In this document: piece by piece, positions 1 through 8,913 of the stretch
Layout: each line of letters starts with the position of its first letter
Position numbering within the stretch: position 1 is the stretch's first letter
Source of the DNA: Pseudo-nitzschia pungens
Taxonomy: Eukaryota > Bacillariophyta > Bacillariophyceae > Bacillariales > Bacillariaceae
Direction of reading: 5' to 3'
Length of the DNA stretch: 64,000 nt
Assembly (NCBI GenBank): GCA_037355855.1
Contig: CM074758.1
Span: 779,001 to 843,000 of the forward strand
Position numbers and translations under genes: made by a program
Notes under the pieces: generated by a model
What the model was told of the DNA's origin: nothing
The model's input: only the letters and a program-made list of their open reading frames with translations
The model's database searches: none

Positions 1-13
1 ACGGACGAGAAAA

Positions 14-1033
14 ATGACTACTGGTTCCAAGGAATCGATTGTACCGTCGAAATGTGGATCGAAGACAGAGAACAATGGGGACGACGAAAGCACTAACGAG
101 AACGAGAACAAGAACAGTGCTGCACCAACAATGGATCGGGGCTCCGTTGTTTGCAAGGATGAGATCGCGCATTACCAGAGCAATAATTCCGCAATAATGA
201 GCCATCCACTGATGGAATATTATCAACGAAGAGCCTCGAACGAACAGGAACGCAGAGAGAGAGGCAAAAAGGGAAACCAAAAAGACAAGGATGTCACGAA
301 ATCAAACCAAAGAGAGAACGAGACAGTTTCCACAAGGGCTGAAGATGAAACTGACAGCGAGGCAAGAACAAAAGCTGCAAAAAGGATACGAGTCGAGCAA
401 ACGGATGGTAGCAACGAGAAAGCAAACAAAGACAAGACCAATCGCGAAGGGAAGGTGACAATCTCGCGCAACAAAAAGTCGACTCACAATCAGGTATCAT
501 CATCGTTTTATCTCTGGAAAAAAATGGGAAAGAAGCGAAAAAAATACCCCACAGAGGTTGGTCAATTCGACGATGCACCAGAAGAACCGATAGCTTCCCC
601 TGGAATGCGCAGCAATGGCTTGCCGCATGGAAACGGCATGCACCCCGTGCAGGGAGATGAAGGACAAAGCCAAGCGAATGCACAAGCTCAAACACAAACA
701 CAAACACAAGCACAAGCGCAGCAGTTCCAGAGACCGCCGAATTCGGCGCAACAATTCGCTGTGGGATACCTTCAAAATCAGCGCCACAGCCACCAGCATC
801 AGCAGGTTCTCGAACTCTACCGGCGAGAACAACACATGATGCAGCAACATCAGCAACATCAGGGACCGGTAGCGGCGGGGGGGGCGGGGGTTCAACCGCC
901 AATCATGTACCAACCGCAGTACCAGACATTAACAAAATTGCAGATGGAATTGCAGGCGAAAATTATGAAAGCCCACATCGAGTACAACAAAGCTCTTCTT
1001 GCCGATGCTACCAAGAATAGAAGGCACCCGTAA
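14..1033 (+). CDS. Low-complexity Q/H-rich protein, possibly 5'-partial
   Basis: I do not recognise a family. The frame is open from the window edge through an ATG at 14 to a stop at 1033 (339 residues), so the N-terminus may lie outside the window. Residues about 70-190 are highly charged (many K, R, E, N); residues about 215-285 are Q/H-rich, encoded in part by an ACACAA-type repeat near 690-720. A short C-terminal stretch (about 300-335) is predicted helical, with alternating hydrophobic and charged residues (L-T-K-L-Q-M-E-L-Q-A-K-I-M), and looks more like an ordered protein segment than the rest. The charged and Q-rich make-up suggests a nuclear or transcription-associated protein, but that is inference only. 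Two long antisense frames exist here and look like shadows. Confidence 0.55.
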   Translation: MTTGSKESIVPSKCGSKTENNGDDESTNENENKNSAAPTMDRGSVVCKDEIAHYQSNNSAIMSHPLMEYYQRRASNEQERRERGKKGNQKDKDVTKSNQRENETVSTRAEDETDSEARTKAAKRIRVEQTDGSNEKANKDKTNREGKVTISRNKKSTHNQVSSSFYLWKKMGKKRKKYPTEVGQFDDAPEEPIASPGMRSNGLPHGNGMHPVQGDEGQSQANAQAQTQTQTQAQAQQFQRPPNSAQQFAVGYLQNQRHSHQHQQVLELYRREQHMMQQHQQHQGPVAAGGAGVQPPIMYQPQYQTLTKLQMELQAKIMKAHIEYNKALLADATKNRRHP

Positions 1034-1349
1034 CAAAGCAAATATAGAAAAAGACCGACAGCAAAAATTGAACGGTAGGTGAGACGTGTATTTCATCGAA
1101 AGACCGTTATGTTCACCCTAGAATGCCGTTGCTCTCTCCAACAAAGACTGAGTAGAAATTGTTTCGTAAATTTAGAATGTAACTACACGTACAGCCACAC
1201 TTGTCACAAAACAGGATTTTCCACAATACGAGAGACCGATTGTACTTCTATATGAATTGTTTATGAATATTGATTGCGTAGCGAAAACATCCCCGTGTGT
1301 TTCATTGGCAAGAATCAAGGCGGTGGGAGGGTAGCTGCGTTTCACTCTC
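1034..1349. other. Short convergent intergenic spacer
   Basis: The 316 nt between the converging ends of the Q-rich gene and the SET fusion gene contain no gene that I can support. It should hold both 3' UTRs. Confidence 0.6.
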
Positions 1350-4300
1350 TCACAATTTAGGTTTCTTCGTTTCCCCGACCCCTAAAATATCTCCCATATC
1401 GTATAAATCATCGTCCTCCATCGCACTTGTTGCCGATCTAGATGCAGCCATTAGCATAGCCTTGCGTTTCAAACCCCGTTCTCTCTCTTTGCTTTCGTCT
1501 TCGTTCGATTTTGTCAGCCTCTTCTTCAGAGATATCCAATCCTGAACAAAATTATCTTGGAATGATTTAGTGGTGGAACTTTCGATATAGTTAGACATGT
1601 ATTCGTGCTGCAGAGCTTCCTTTGCAGTGATCCGCTTTTCCGGATCGAGATGCAACATCCGGCGTATGAGATCAATTGCACTAGCGTACGCCGGATCATC
1701 ACCGCCTTTCATTAATTTTGGAATAGCTTTTTCTACGCCAGGTCTGTACTTCTTTTCTGGTTTCTTGTAATATGGAAATTTTGCTCCGACCTCAAAGTTA
1801 TCGACGGCAGGTATACCGACCAATTTATAAATGGCAGACAACAGCGATTCTCTGCTGGAGTTCTCTTTGCCAGAATAAATAGGTTTGTTCAAAAGGAGAT
1901 GTGACAACAAACAACCGAGCGCCCACATATCTGTTTCCATCGTGTATTTGGGCGATCCCAGAAGCATTTCTGGTGGCACGTAAGGATCTTTCAAAATATC
2001 ATCCTGGTCATCCGAAACGAATTTCGGATTGTCTTTCTTTCGGCGGTCGAGATCCTTTTTCTTCTCTCGTGCCTGTTTGAGAAGGCCGCCATTCTTGCTG
2101 CGTTTTGCATCACTTTTGCTCAAAACACTTGTTTTGTACAGGCTACCGATCTTTGCTACACCACTATGATCAACCACAATTAGGTCCAAATTCAACGTGC
2201 CTCTGAGGATGATACCATTTCCGTGACAATGTAGAACAGCCGACAAAAGGTCAAAACACCAGTTTGCAAAAATTGGTGGACTCAAAATCTTTTGGCTCTC
2301 CTCCTTCTCGTCCTTTCGTTTTTTCTGTATGAATCGCTGAAGAATAAAGGGTGTCGGTTCAATCACTAAGTGTCGGTCGTTGACCATATCTTTCCGTTCT
2401 TGCTCCTTTTGGGCTGCTGCTTCATTTTCGAGACTCGAACGAGTCAGAGAGAAAATGTCCTCATCGATTCGTTTCAGATCTATGTCACTTTTCAAACTAA
2501 CAGATGCGGGATCGTTATCTCTGTTTTGTTGTTCTGACGGCAATGCTACACCAATGGGAAGGTACAAATTTGGATGACCCTGCGGTGAGTTGATGAGGCC
2601 GTGCAGTTGTCGCAGCATTTGCATTTCTTGAAGAGCTGCAGGTGAAAAGCCAACTTGTACCACGGTTTTCTTCGATTTTTTCCCCTTCTTTGCGTCCTTC
2701 TTGGCCCGCAATTGCTCCCGCGCGGCTACTTTTTCAGAGGGCCAACGGTGCAAAGACACCGCTAAGAAACGATCACCAGCCCCATTGGACGGAGTCCCGG
2801 GAGACGATTGGGAAAGAATTGAAAACGAAGGCGACTCCCCTTGACTTCCGTGGCACAAATTTTTCAGTGACTCGATTAACTTCTCGTCTTCTCCGTTCAA
2901 AAACATGTCGCATATTGAACCAGTCATACTTGGCCCATAGCGAGGAGGTATCCACCAACGAAGCCCTCCATGCCTGAAACCCGAGGCCTTAATCTTCCCC
3001 GGAACACAACACTTGCCTCCAGTTTTTCGGCCCCAAACACCTTTGCTCGAGACTTCTGATTGAATTGTCCCGGACCAACCATCCTTCACCATATCCATTC
3101 GAAGCAACCCCGGCTCTCCTTTCGCTTGGATCTTACTTTCATCATTGCTTCCGTTTGATTTCGAGTCGATAGGTTCGCCTAGCTTATTATCACCAACCCC
3201 GTTTTCCTCTTTCGTAACCCCTTTCAACAAGTACGATGCAATTGAAATTGCCCGCCAAGAGCCTTCTAGTATTATGTCATAGGATGTGCTCGTTTGATTC
3301 TTGTTGATGAAAATATTACATTTGCTTTCGGCACTGATACCGTCGATGGAAGGTATGATAAAGTCTTCGATCACGGACGTAAGGACGTTTCGGTAAATGC
3401 GACGTTCCTTATTGCGATCTTGGATGATCTTGTATCTCAATTCTGTTTCCGAACGCATTATTGATACTTGACCATTGTGCCCTTGCTTATTACTCATCAA
3501 AAAAGCACACAAAGTCTTCATTGGGGGTAGACGAGCTTGAAGGCCTTTTTTCCCTTCCTTTATTATAGGATGGTTGGTCAAGTGTTTCTTCCCAAATCCA
3601 GTTCTATTCACTGATGCAGCTATCATTTCCGCCGCCTGTAAAACTTTGATTGGGATGAGCGAAAGGGCCGTGAACAAATTTTCGAACTTGGCGTCTAGAA
3701 ACGCTGCACATGCCGTAAAAATGTACTCCTCCCCATAAGTTAGCCAAACATCTGCTCCGGCTCCGAGAACCGGGCCACTAGTGGCAAACCTGAGTGTATT
3801 GTGTGCGAGTCGTTGATCCATTGCCCCAGATTCAACGGCTGCGGCAACAATCCAGTCAAATCCCCCGCAGAAAACGTCGTGATTGAGCCGTTCCAATACT
3901 TCGGACTCGGCTGCGATGACTTTTTCCTCCCACACGAGCGATTCTTCCTTCGAAGAGTCGAACTTCACCCCCGGATAGAAATTTTCATAAGCGGCCGCGA
4001 GAACTGCTTCTAGTTTCTTCCACTTGCACGCCTTTTGGGCCTTGTTGGCAATAAAGACACAAGCCAGTAATAATTCTCTGATTTTCATTTGGGTTTCCGC
4101 AGAGCCCTCTTTGGATAACATTATCTGAAATCGATACAAAATAATTGAGGCATGCGCCGCGACGTTTCCATCAAGATCCAGTGAAGCGACAATATCACGA
4201 ATGTCGAAGCATGCATTTGTCAACGACTTCGCATCAAAACTTGCGTAGTTGTTGACCAGTGAGCTTCTTCCCGCGATCCCCCCCACAGTGTTGTCAACCG

Positions 4301-6755
4301 AGTCAATGCTTAGTTTAGCAGACTTTTTCGCAAAGCTCCAGTCTCTCCCAAAGATCCAGTTGTCTTGTCGGATGCAATGATCTCGATACAATTCGATTTG
4401 AAGTCGAATCAGTTCTTCTGCCAGGGCGACCCGCTCACCGACAGAGGCATCACTGGACAAATTAATCACTTGTTCCTGGTGATAAGTTTTATCTTCTCCA
4501 TCTATCCTCAGGTGATCACCCGTCATGGTATCTATGGTTACCGAGGCGTACGACGCTTTCTTCACAAAGTCAAAGAACCGACCGTTGTTTTGCATCATCT
4601 GGGGCAAATATATTCGGTTCGGTCCCAGATGCAAATATTTTACCCCCCGGGAAGCTTCCATAGCTCTCGTTTGGATCAATTTCCACAATTTTGGAACACA
4701 CTTTGGATCGCAACCAAAGTACATTTTCCGGGGGGTGTTGGGAGTTGCTACGTTGACGATTCGGTTGTTCCTATTGATGCGACCCATATCGGACTCCGCT
4801 TGAACCCAAATAGTACATCTTTGCGCCGCCTCGAAAGACGAAAAGAATGGTGTCCAACGCGAGAGGTCTTCTCTCGCGTCGTGCTTGAGCGGCATCGACA
4901 AGCTACCAACGCCACTTCCTCCCGACATCGATGGCGATGAGAGGGATTCCGAGCCGGCCCGATCGAGTTCCAGCATTTTGTTGAAGTCGGAGCTGCTTAT
5001 CTGTCCCCCCAGAATACCAAGATCTTCGAACACTCCCGAAACCGATTTTGGCGTGTTGAGCTCTTCGCAACACGTGTTGAGCTGCTTCCACAGCGACTCT
5101 GTCGCAGTCTCGACATCCGAAACGAGCGAACCCTCCACAATCAACTTTGCGAATTGTTTCGATTTCGAATCGGATGGAACAAACAATATGTTGACGCTGC
5201 GACATCGTTCTCTCAAACTAGGCAGTCGTCGTTTGATACCATCGACAACGGCCCGGGGGAAAACAAACTCTGTTGAATTCAGGGCGGCTGGCAACGTTTT
5301 GGCGGGAGTATCTGCTGCACCTGTCGATCCAACACCATTCGCCTTGGCGTTATTGCCTTCCGCGGCCTTGCTTACAATGTACGCAATATTCTTGTCCAGG
5401 ATCTGCCTCGCCTTTGGGACGTCTGAACCCGCTATAGTCATTTTCCATATGATCCCATCCGGACTGCCCTTCAATGCTTGCATACGCTCTTCGTATTCGG
5501 GATGGTCCGTGCTGCTCTGGATTTCGTCTCTCGATAATTGTTGCGGTGTGATTGTAACCCGACAAGACCGTTGACACCGCTCGATCAAATGCCGATCGAA
5601 CAAGGCTTCTTTCACGTAGGTGTGTGCGTAAACGTAATTCATGGTCGTTCCTTGTTGTTGTTGGCCCTGCAAAAGCACCCCGGAGGTCGAATTTCCTCCG
5701 ATGAGCGATCGACCGTTGCTTGCTCTGCTCGTGTGATTGTTGGTGCTCTTCTTTCGGATAATGAACTGCTCGGCTTCTTCGTCTAGAATCATCCAATCTT
5801 CGGTTTTCAGGTCCTCCCATACTTCGTCGAGATCGTGCCGGTACATGAGCAAGTGCTTCCCGGTTTTCTCGTCGTACTGCACCACATCCGCGGGATAGTA
5901 TTCTTGTGCCTCTTTCGACATCAACTTGATGCACCGGTTGACGATTTCTTTTCCGGCTCTGGATATCATGGGCTTTTTCCAGTGCTGCGACAAGCGCCGT
6001 TCGATTTCTTCTTCCTCCATGCTGCGGCTGACTTCCAGTGTTTGTCGACAATTCTTTGAACCGCAATAGCATTTCGTCGGGGCTCGGCCCCGCTTGCGTT
6101 CCCATTGATAATCGAAGGAGAGTTCCGTCCCCGCCGGAATGTCCTTTCGGGCGACCACCGCCGCTCTCATAATCCCTCGCACCTTCCACCGTTCTACCTG
6201 GCAGTTGGGATCGCAACTGTGATTGATGTACCGAGCCACTCCCCCAACCTTGCGGGCATCCAAATAAATATCGCTTGTAATGGCCATGATGTAAAGCTTT
6301 CGTTCGTTGGCATACCTTCGAAAGAGATGGTTCAGATACAATTTGTTGACGGCCTTGCCGACGTATTCCGTAACCAGATCTCCTTTTTTCACGTCCTCCA
6401 TGACGCGCAATCCCTTCCCCTTTTTCTCCGTTTCGAAGACTTCTAGTTTCTTCCAGAGTTTCCGCTGGATGCGTCGGTTGGCGCAGTATTCTCCCGCTTC
6501 GCAATTCGACCGGCATTCCTCGAGGCAGGCGTGCAAGACACACGACAGATCTTTGCACCGCATCAATTCCTCGCGCGGTTTCGATTGCAGATCTTCCCAT
6601 TTCGGCCTCCGACAGCCGCAGGGGTCGTCCGACTTTCCGGCTCTGGGTTTCGGGGCGAGCTCGTCGGTTGCCGTGTTCGTGTCGGGTCCCCAGAGAATTT
6701 CCTCCGTCAGTTCGAAATCGGGATCCTCGTCTTTCAAGAAATCAAAATTCGACAC
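1350..6755 (-). CDS. SET histone methyltransferase fused to cyclin-like and CDK-like pseudokinase domains
   Basis: An uninterrupted frame of 1801 codons. Residues about 46-100 are a Cys-rich AWS-type pre-SET; 101-217 a SET domain with GKG (113-115), RYINHSCDPNC (175-185) and ELSFDY (211-216); 229-236 a post-SET CYCGSKNC. This order (AWS-SET-postSET) is that of the SETD2/ASH1/NSD class, usually H3K36 methyltransferases. Residues 287-335 resemble a Tudor-like module. About 865-1050 matches a cyclin box (ACVFIANKAQK, then an E-x-x-VLERLNHDVF helix). About 1370-1720 is kinase-like: APE (VPPEMLLG), DMWALG and the C-lobe helices remain, but the HRD position reads LRG and the DFG position reads GSL, so catalysis is probably lost. 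The C-terminus is basic, then acidic. The frame opens at GTG (6755), with no in-frame ATG back to the stop at 6870-6872; the first internal ATG would cut the AWS region, so a 5' exon is likely missing. Function (chromatin methylation tied to transcription) is inferred. Confidence 0.85.
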   Translation of the reverse strand: MSNFDFLKDEDPDFELTEEILWGPDTNTATDELAPKPRAGKSDDPCGCRRPKWEDLQSKPREELMRCKDLSCVLHACLEECRSNCEAGEYCANRRIQRKLWKKLEVFETEKKGKGLRVMEDVKKGDLVTEYVGKAVNKLYLNHLFRRYANERKLYIMAITSDIYLDARKVGGVARYINHSCDPNCQVERWKVRGIMRAAVVARKDIPAGTELSFDYQWERKRGRAPTKCYCGSKNCRQTLEVSRSMEEEEIERRLSQHWKKPMISRAGKEIVNRCIKLMSKEAQEYYPADVVQYDEKTGKHLLMYRHDLDEVWEDLKTEDWMILDEEAEQFIIRKKSTNNHTSRASNGRSLIGGNSTSGVLLQGQQQQGTTMNYVYAHTYVKEALFDRHLIERCQRSCRVTITPQQLSRDEIQSSTDHPEYEERMQALKGSPDGIIWKMTIAGSDVPKARQILDKNIAYIVSKAAEGNNAKANGVGSTGAADTPAKTLPAALNSTEFVFPRAVVDGIKRRLPSLRERCRSVNILFVPSDSKSKQFAKLIVEGSLVSDVETATESLWKQLNTCCEELNTPKSVSGVFEDLGILGGQISSSDFNKMLELDRAGSESLSSPSMSGGSGVGSLSMPLKHDAREDLSRWTPFFSSFEAAQRCTIWVQAESDMGRINRNNRIVNVATPNTPRKMYFGCDPKCVPKLWKLIQTRAMEASRGVKYLHLGPNRIYLPQMMQNNGRFFDFVKKASYASVTIDTMTGDHLRIDGEDKTYHQEQVINLSSDASVGERVALAEELIRLQIELYRDHCIRQDNWIFGRDWSFAKKSAKLSIDSVDNTVGGIAGRSSLVNNYASFDAKSLTNACFDIRDIVASLDLDGNVAAHASIILYRFQIMLSKEGSAETQMKIRELLLACVFIANKAQKACKWKKLEAVLAAAYENFYPGVKFDSSKEESLVWEEKVIAAESEVLERLNHDVFCGGFDWIVAAAVESGAMDQRLAHNTLRFATSGPVLGAGADVWLTYGEEYIFTACAAFLDAKFENLFTALSLIPIKVLQAAEMIAASVNRTGFGKKHLTNHPIIKEGKKGLQARLPPMKTLCAFLMSNKQGHNGQVSIMRSETELRYKIIQDRNKERRIYRNVLTSVIEDFIIPSIDGISAESKCNIFINKNQTSTSYDIILEGSWRAISIASYLLKGVTKEENGVGDNKLGEPIDSKSNGSNDESKIQAKGEPGLLRMDMVKDGWSGTIQSEVSSKGVWGRKTGGKCCVPGKIKASGFRHGGLRWWIPPRYGPSMTGSICDMFLNGEDEKLIESLKNLCHGSQGESPSFSILSQSSPGTPSNGAGDRFLAVSLHRWPSEKVAAREQLRAKKDAKKGKKSKKTVVQVGFSPAALQEMQMLRQLHGLINSPQGHPNLYLPIGVALPSEQQNRDNDPASVSLKSDIDLKRIDEDIFSLTRSSLENEAAAQKEQERKDMVNDRHLVIEPTPFILQRFIQKKRKDEKEESQKILSPPIFANWCFDLLSAVLHCHGNGIILRGTLNLDLIVVDHSGVAKIGSLYKTSVLSKSDAKRSKNGGLLKQAREKKKDLDRRKKDNPKFVSDDQDDILKDPYVPPEMLLGSPKYTMETDMWALGCLLSHLLLNKPIYSGKENSSRESLLSAIYKLVGIPAVDNFEVGAKFPYYKKPEKKYRPGVEKAIPKLMKGGDDPAYASAIDLIRRMLHLDPEKRITAKEALQHEYMSNYIESSTTKSFQDNFVQDWISLKKRLTKSNEDESKERERGLKRKAMLMAASRSATSAMEDDDLYDMGDILGVGETKKPKL

Positions 6756-6808
6756 GAACGGGGAGAAGAATCCGTTTGCGCCATTCGAATGCGGTCGGAT
6801 CGTCGTGC

Positions 6809-6809
<1 letters not shown>

Positions 6810-6839
<30 letters not shown>
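6810..6839 (+). repeat. (CTG)10 trinucleotide repeat at the 5' end of the SET fusion gene
   Basis: Ten perfect CTG units on the + strand. On the coding (-) strand they read as CAG, giving poly-Gln in the SET frame and poly-Ala or poly-Ser in the other two frames. All three frames are open across the repeat, so the repeat alone does not show which is used. Confidence 0.95.
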
Positions 6840-6840
<1 letters not shown>

Positions 6841-6981
6841 GGATTGATCCGATGATCCTCCGTAAAACATCATCTCCGGGGTGTTCGAGGCGCTCCTCGA
6901 AAGGGCAGTTCCCGCTCCCGCTCCCGCATCGGACAAGCGTGGATGTGGATACCGGTATGGACGTGGATCCATGCCGCAATT

Positions 6982-7107
6982 CGATAACGATAACGATAAC
7001 GATAACGATAACTCCCGTCCGGTCTCGTGTGCTTCCAGTCGTAGTCGTCGTATCCTCGTATCCTCGTATCCCCGTATCCTCGTATCGTATCGTATCGTAT
7101 CGTATCG
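6982..7107 (+). repeat. Promoter-proximal microsatellites (CGATAA)5 and CGTAT-type
   Basis: A (CGATAA)5 tract at 6982-7012 is followed by imperfect CGTATC/CGTATCC units from about 7049 that resolve into pure CGTAT pentamers at about 7081-7107. They lie upstream of the SET fusion gene. Confidence 0.9.
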
Positions 7108-7238
7108 GAAGCACTTGGGTACTTCGGAATTCCCGGCGCACTCGACTGGTGTGCTTCTGTTCCCAACGATTGTCGTGAATCCGGTGTCGGCTGTCTGATC
7201 CTGCGCAATCTCTAGTGTTGCGAGAGATGGTAGGGTCA

Positions 7239-7263
7239 ATTCGATTCGATTCGATTCGATTCG
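7239..7263 (+). repeat. (ATTCG)5 pentanucleotide tract
   Basis: Pure ATTCG units in the region upstream of the SET fusion gene. The same pentamer, in reverse complement, recurs at 59846-59880. Confidence 0.9.
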
Positions 7264-7389
7264 GTTATGAATGTTCTTTGAGTGCGATGCAAATCGATGG
7301 CGGAATGCCTTTGGTCTGGTGGTCGTGGCAATGATGGGGCAAAAGGTTGTGCGAAACTGCGAAACGATGAATTGATCCAGCGACCCACC

Positions 7390-7990
7390 TACCATACCGG
7401 TAACCTTACCCTAGTAGACGAGCAGACGTCAAACAATAACTACCAGTAACCTTACGGTAATCATAAGGTTTACTGTACCGGTACGGATGATGACATTAGT
7501 TGGGCCCAAATGACGGGAGTAATTAAGGTTTACCGTAAGATTACGGTAAATTAGGAGAGCCAATAAAAAATTCATTCTGATTTTTTTCGAGATGGGTGCG
7601 ATGGAACAGCACTACCGGTAATCTTACCTGTAAGCCTTACTTGTACATGTACCCGCTACGAGTAAGTTAATTACTGTACGTGGACCAGTCTTAGCCTTAC
7701 TTGTAACCTTACTGTAATTCCAAAAAAAAATGTGTGGCGCGAGTCAGTCGTTGGCATTGTTTTTAGATCTCTACTAGTGCACCAAGTTTCGGCAGCGATA
7801 CCTACCGTACTAGGCAAACCTTACCTTACTCAGTAAATTACGGTACAGGTAAGGTTACCGTACGGTAGGGTTACGTAACCTTACCATCGGTAAAGACGTC
7901 ATTGCGGCGAGAAAAATGAAAACAGAAAGATTGATTTTCTCGTCGACCCGGTAGTATCTTGCTGTACCGGTACCTTACCAAAAACAACAG
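7390..7990. repeat. Dense field of GTAAGGTTAC / CCGGTA / GTACGGTA motifs
   Basis: Gene-free stretch in which short variants of GTAACCTTAC (and its complement), often joined to ACCGGTA or TACGGTA, recur every 20-60 bases. The copies are degenerate and on both strands, not a tandem array. The same motif family appears in nearly every other intergenic region of the window and is not evident in coding exons. Confidence 0.7.
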
Positions 7991-8913
7991 CAGGATGCAT
8001 CCTGATCAACAACAACAACTAGTAAGGTTAGTCGTACCGGTACAACGGCGATTACATATTATCATCATTTCTCTACTATTCTTCCACTTTTGCTCAGCTT
8101 TGCTCCTATTCATAGTACTAGTCAGGATGTCCTATCCCATTTTTCGCTTCCCATGCCCCCTGGTCTACAAGCATCGCATCCATGCTATCTGGCAGGAGGA
8201 GGGTGCTGGTGGTAGACGAAGTAGTACTAGTACTAGTACTAGTACTACTACAAGGAGTGCTGGTTCTAGGAGTAGGACTAGGACGAGTAACCAACAAACG
8301 AAGATTTGAAAGGCTACTATTAGTACCTCAATATTTTGATTTGGTGGTGTGGATGCTGGATAGTTCAGTTAGTGCTATTCCCAAGGAATGGATCAATAAT
8401 GCGCAATACTAGTAGAGTCTGGTGTGGTACTATCAGGGATATTCCCCTTTGTCCTGCCTGTGCTGCCGTGACTACAAAAATCTACACTCTCTCTGCTATT
8501 CGTTATGCAGAAATTTTATAGTAAGACTCTAATGGAAAATTGTTCTACATCGTACCGGTATTCTTTAACAAAGAAATGGGTGTAAAGTAGTGGCAATGAT
8601 TCTCCAATGATAATGTATTACTACTAGCACCAATATCAAACGAAGAACAGCAAGAAGTATCAAACGAAGAACAGCAACAAGAAGTACTAGTAGTAGTACA
8701 GAACAAAGGTACTAGTAGTAAATGATGAAATTTAGAACTGATGCAGAAACCCAATTTCAGAGACGGGCCCAGGTTCCAAAGGCACACTTTTATAACGTTT
8801 TCTCAGAGACATAGTAATGGCTTCTTGACCAGAAGTCAAGAAACGAAGCATTTTGCTCTCTGCAACATATGCTCTGCTGATGCCATGGCCAAAATGAGCA
8901 CCACTGCATCGTT
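7991..8913. other. Gene-free spacer with ACTAGT/AGTACT tracts
   Basis: No gene supported. Self-complementary ACTAGT tracts lie at about 8219-8250 and 8683-8720. Small open frames here are made by these repeats (runs of Ser-Thr or Val-Leu) and are not convincing. Confidence 0.55.
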
